Source of the DNA: Fibrobacterota bacterium
GTDB taxonomy: Bacteria > Fibrobacterota > Chitinivibrionia > Chitinivibrionales > Chitinispirillaceae
Length of the DNA stretch: 64,000 nt
Direction of reading: 5' to 3'
Assembly (NCBI GenBank): GCA_023436205.1
Contig: JAEZKC010000014.1
Coordinates: forward strand, 65,621 to 129,620
Part shown: positions 61,255-64,000 of the stretch, in pieces
Position numbering within the stretch: the first letter of the stretch is position 1
How the letters are laid out: every line of letters starts with the position of its first letter
Notes under the pieces: generated by a model
What the model was told of the DNA's origin: nothing
Databases searched by the model: none
The model's input: the letters and a program-made list of their open reading frames with translations, nothing else
Made by a program: the position numbers and the translations under genes

Positions 61255-61782
61255 ATGAAAACCTATGTTGCACTGTTCCGGGGAATTAATGTGGGTGGAA
61301 ATAACCTTCTGCCTATGAAAGAACTTCAAGAAATTCTGGTAAAAACCGGGTGTAAGGATGTCAGGACCTATCTTCAGAGTGGAAATGCTGTATTTGCATA
61401 TGATAATACGGAATCCAATAAACTCGCTGAGACGATCAGTTCAAATATATATGCTGTTCGCGGTTTCAAACCGAATGTGTTTGTATTAAAGGCATCGGCG
61501 CTGCTGGATGCTGTCAGAAATAATCCGTTTTCTTCGGGAGATACCAAAACAGTGCACTTTTACTTTCTGGAATCGGTTCCTGAAAGTCCGGATATGGAAA
61601 AATTATATGCATTAAAGACTGCCTCGGAGGAGTTCGCTTTGGCGGGTCCGGTTTTTTATCTTTATACCCCGGAGGGTTTCGGTCGTTCCAAGCTGGCTTC
61701 CAAAGTTGAAAACGGCTTAGGGGTAGCAGTCACAGCGAGAAATCTTAATACGGTCAGCAATCTGGCGGCTATGGTCGGTTGA
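61255..61782 (+). CDS. DUF1697 protein
   Basis: 175 residues. Start MKTYVALFRGINVGGNNLLP, then MKELQEILVKTGCKDVRTYL and the C-terminal RSKLASKVENGLGVAVTARN-like end are the family hallmarks. Function unknown; members are soluble, single-domain proteins found in many bacteria. It ends convergently with mnmD, overlapping by 14 bp. Confidence 0.93.
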   Translation: MKTYVALFRGINVGGNNLLPMKELQEILVKTGCKDVRTYLQSGNAVFAYDNTESNKLAETISSNIYAVRGFKPNVFVLKASALLDAVRNNPFSSGDTKTVHFYFLESVPESPDMEKLYALKTASEEFALAGPVFYLYTPEGFGRSKLASKVENGLGVAVTARNLNTVSNLAAMVG

Positions 61783-62542
61783 ACCCTAATGGAGTTTCAA
61801 CCGTTGTGCAGTCCGAGGTCGAAGGGTGAGTTTTTGTCGAGTTGTTTTCATTTTTCTCTCCTCTTAGAACGGAATTCTTGCCCCCGAATCCCTGAACCTT
61901 CTCCACCGTAAATCCCGCCGAGGCTAAATCTCTTCTTACATGTCCTGCAACCGAATAGGTCGCTACAGTTCCCGTTTTCATCGTTTTCTGTGCCACTGCG
62001 TTAAGGAGCTCCGGCCTCCACATAAGTGGGTTTTTCTTTGGCCCGTGCCCGTCAAGAAACCAGGCATGGCATGGTTTCTTGAGTTGCTGCACCATTTCAA
62101 GAGCTTCTCCGATCCATAGCCTGAGCGTGATGCGGCCGAATGTACCCTCGAGTTCAGTTTCCTGCCAACCGGGTTTGCTAATGTCCAGTCTGGAATAAGC
62201 ATCCACTGCACAATTAATAGCCGGACCAACCAGCTCTTGGAAAACCGCCAGAATCTCTTTCATCCGTAAATGTGACACAGGGTGGAGTTCCACGGAGTTG
62301 TACTGAATGGAGAGGTCCTCAAGTCCGCTTCTTTCAAGGCTATCAACAAGCGATACAAGCACCCGTCCAGCCCCGAATCCAAGTTCGCCGATCTGAAATG
62401 ATTCCTGTGGTCGCATTAATGCGAGTCGTTCAAAGATCCGGTTTCCTTCAAAATAGATGTGCTTTGCCTCCTCGATCGCATTGACTACGTCAAAGTAGCG
62501 GTCCTGGAAGTGTTCATTAAGAAGATTAGGAGGAATATTCAT
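61769..62542 (-). CDS. mnmD: tRNA 5-methylaminomethyl-2-thiouridine methyltransferase MnmD-type
   Basis: 257 residues. SAM-dependent methyltransferase: NIPPNLLNEHFQDRYFD start, glycine motif GELGFGAGRVLV, and HAWFLDGHGPKKNPLMWRPE with the family DGHGPxKNP signature. It is the stand-alone MnmD domain (no MnmC2 FAD domain), which makes the last methylation of mnm5s2U34 in tRNA. A C-terminal short basic/polar extension (NENNSTKTHPSTSDC) is unusual. Convergent overlap with DUF1697. Confidence 0.92.
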   Translation of the reverse strand: MNIPPNLLNEHFQDRYFDVVNAIEEAKHIYFEGNRIFERLALMRPQESFQIGELGFGAGRVLVSLVDSLERSGLEDLSIQYNSVELHPVSHLRMKEILAVFQELVGPAINCAVDAYSRLDISKPGWQETELEGTFGRITLRLWIGEALEMVQQLKKPCHAWFLDGHGPKKNPLMWRPELLNAVAQKTMKTGTVATYSVAGHVRRDLASAGFTVEKVQGFGGKNSVLRGEKNENNSTKTHPSTSDCTTVETPLGFNRP

Positions 62543-62867
62543 TCTGTAAAAATAGTAAAACGCGGGGGATAAGTGCTGTCTTGGTTTCTATTACGTGTAC
62601 AAACCCAGTGTTCCGTTCTCTTCGGTATTTTTGGTATATTGCTGTATACGTTCGGAAAACACTTGTATTGCAACTAAGAGTTGGCTCCTTTTAAGCGTGA
62701 AGACGTCTCAGGGCCACCAGTGGCATCTCTCGCTTTAAACTGCCTCAAAAAAGTCATTAGAGTTTATCAGTCACGAGTTTCAGAAAAGAAAACACATCAC
62801 CGTTAGGCAATATGCTTTTTTTAGCTCAATTGCTATCCCGCCCCAGAACTGTTTGCCCAACCAGATA
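62543..62867. other. Intergenic stretch upstream of mnmD
   Basis: 325 bp without a gene. It contains a small palindrome GTATA-N6-TATAC (near 62632) and a T7 run near 62817, but no clear promoter, RNA or repeat. Confidence 0.6.
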
Positions 62868-63293
62868 TCAGTTCACCACCGCCACTGCTTGACCATGCCA
62901 GATAACCTTACCATCTGCATCCTTAAGCCTCACCACCACAGCTCCTGATGCTTTTCTTCTTATTAAAATGGCGGTTTCTGATCTTCTCAAGAGATGTGTT
63001 CCGAGCAGCCGGCCTTTTACATCAAAAATCTCCGCTTTGTATGTTCCCCGGGGAATATTAATTATCTGTAAAGTGCTATTCCTCAGTTTCAAAAGCGTGT
63101 TGTACTTTGCCGAAACGATCTCAGATGAAGGCCTGGCATGTGTGGGGTCTTTGGAGACGTAGGCATATTCATTTCTGCCACCTTCTATATATGAATGGAT
63201 GTTCATATTCAACGCAATATCCCACAGATCATCACTGATTAGATTACCCAGGCAGTCGTAGGTGAAAATGCGGACTGCTGGATTATCTGGCAC
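62868..63293 (-). pseudogene. C-terminal relic of a secreted sorting-domain protein
   Basis: 141 residues with no signal peptide. The text (NMNIHSYIEGGRNEYAYVSK, then IPRGTYKAEIFDVKGRLLGT and ASGAVVVRLKDADGKVIWHG) matches the last ~75 residues of FCB-type secreted proteins with a C-terminal sorting domain plus part of a preceding domain. No N-terminal module is in front, so it is probably a truncated gene. It could be a small real gene, but without export signal that seems less likely. Confidence 0.55.
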
Positions 63294-63362
63294 TTCTTTT
63301 GCCGTTTATAAATCAAAGCAAAATCGGGAATTGAATTCAACTTTTTTATCGAGAGTACAAGC

Positions 63363-64000
63363 ATGTCCAATTATCAAAATGAAGCAAACTATGGGCAGTC
63401 TTCCGATTACGGTCAGAACGACAAAATGTCCGGTGATGAAGCTCAGCAGACTGAACGACCCGGTTCTCAACAGACCGATCGGAAACGCGTAGTCCAGAAG
63501 ACCGGTTCACCTTCCACAAGTCAGCAGTTCCAGACCACCGCGCCGCAGCAGCCTCCTTCGCGGGAAGGCACCCGGCAAATCGTTGCCGAAGCGGGGATCG
63601 AAAACCTGCCCCAGGAGCAGTTCCCTGATGTCCTGCTCGATATACCCACGGTTAAGGTTGATGAAATAAAAATCCAGGTGGATGACCTGGATGCTCAGGT
63701 GGCGATCAGTGCCGAACTTGCCAATCTGCTCAAGCTCAATATCGGTGCCCGTGTGCAGATAAGCAAAGTGGAAGTTGATATCCTGGGGGTTGAAGCTCAG
63801 GCAGTTCTTAAAGTGCGGCTCAGAAATCTCCAGGCAATCCTTTCACGCACCCTTGATACTGTCGATCGTAATCCTCAACTGCTTGGTAATCTTCTTCAGC
63901 CGGTAGGAGAAGCCGTACGTGAAGTAGGTAAAGGGGCCGGAAGAACAGTGGGGGAAATCGGGCCGGGTTTGGGGTCGGCTGTATCTGAATTAGGACCCGG
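63363..64000 (+). CDS. Conserved hypothetical protein, 3' end outside the window
   Basis: At least 212 residues, open to the window end. Start ATG 63363. The first ~90 residues are Gln/Ser/Thr/Pro-rich and low-complexity (QQTDRKRVVQKTGSPSTSQQ), then a conserved core: DVLLDIPTVKVDEIKIQVDD, AELANLLKLNIGARVQISKV and GVEAQAVLKVRLRNLQAILS, then DRNPQLLGNLLQPVG and a Gly-rich GKGAGRTVGEIGPGLGS. Similar text is known to me from actinobacterial hypothetical proteins. Function unknown. Confidence 0.75.
   Translation, partial: MSNYQNEANYGQSSDYGQNDKMSGDEAQQTERPGSQQTDRKRVVQKTGSPSTSQQFQTTAPQQPPSREGTRQIVAEAGIENLPQEQFPDVLLDIPTVKVDEIKIQVDDLDAQVAISAELANLLKLNIGARVQISKVEVDILGVEAQAVLKVRLRNLQAILSRTLDTVDRNPQLLGNLLQPVGEAVREVGKGAGRTVGEIGPGLGSAVSELGP

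Overview
The window looks like part of a Gram-negative chromosome of middling GC content. The evidence is a secretin with its pilus-type assembly operon, lipoproteins, a LysM lytic transglycosylase, heptosyltransferase-like and membrane glycosyltransferases, and an outer-membrane-barrel-like protein. Several traits fit the Fibrobacterota/Chitinivibrionia or a nearby FCB lineage: secreted proteins with Bacteroidota-like C-terminal sorting domains, a Gld-type ABC operon, an Hc1-like histone H1 protein, and many long secreted proteins. That placement is inference; no rRNA or other marker gene is present. I recognise no tRNA, rRNA, CRISPR array, insertion sequence or prophage, so this is mostly ordinary core genome with some accessory genes.

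Layout. 1-6.7 kb: end of an M23 peptidase gene, a tail-anchored Ser/Thr kinase, a GT9 glycosyltransferase, a small exported protein, thioredoxin, a B12-binding radical SAM enzyme coupled to a GT2 glycosyltransferase, and a flavin reductase. 6.7-15.1 kb (minus strand): an eight-gene, overlapping type IV pilus / type II secretion-like operon (PilB/GspE ATPase, PilQ secretin, a PilM-PilN-like fusion, PilO, PilP, then three pseudopilin-like proteins, one with a beta-solenoid-like body). 15.2-18 kb: SDR, PQQ-type sugar dehydrogenase, epimerase. 18.2-23.9 kb (minus): glycogen debranching enzyme, a frameshifted membrane protein, SDR, ThpR, a 47-residue membrane protein, TsaD and a membrane-anchored STAS-like protein. 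24.1-25.5 kb (plus): a receiver-HATPase protein and a receiver lacking its phospho-acceptor. 25.6-30.4 kb: small genes, an outer-membrane-type protein and a 1121-residue Ig-like surface protein.

30.5-36 kb: DUF512 radical SAM protein, RluB-like pseudouridine synthase, phosphoglycolate phosphatase-like HAD, then an EIIA-like/CBS protein beside an ion-transporter-superfamily permease. 36.2-41.4 kb: DUF2760 plus two divergent Hsp70 proteins. 41.5-45.9 kb (minus): a four-gene Gld-type ABC export operon. 46.1-49.8 kb (minus): Hc1-like protein, SppA, MltD-like transglycosylase, small Cys-rich protein. 50-56 kb: PAS-LuxR regulator and two methyl-accepting chemotaxis proteins, with MazG and a small gene between. 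56.2-64 kb: secreted sorting-domain protein, MscS channel, a decayed beta-helix gene, a membrane MutS homologue, DUF1697, MnmD, a C-terminal relic of a secreted protein, and the start of a conserved gene cut by the window edge.

Biological themes are cell-surface assembly and signalling. The least conventional parts are the pilus operon architecture, the apparent partner-switching module with phospho-blind components, the EIIA-CBS/antiporter pair, and a set of short genes (22203-22346, 25597-25752, 46123-46302, 49557-49763) that gene callers may miss. I found no clearly new defence or mobile system.
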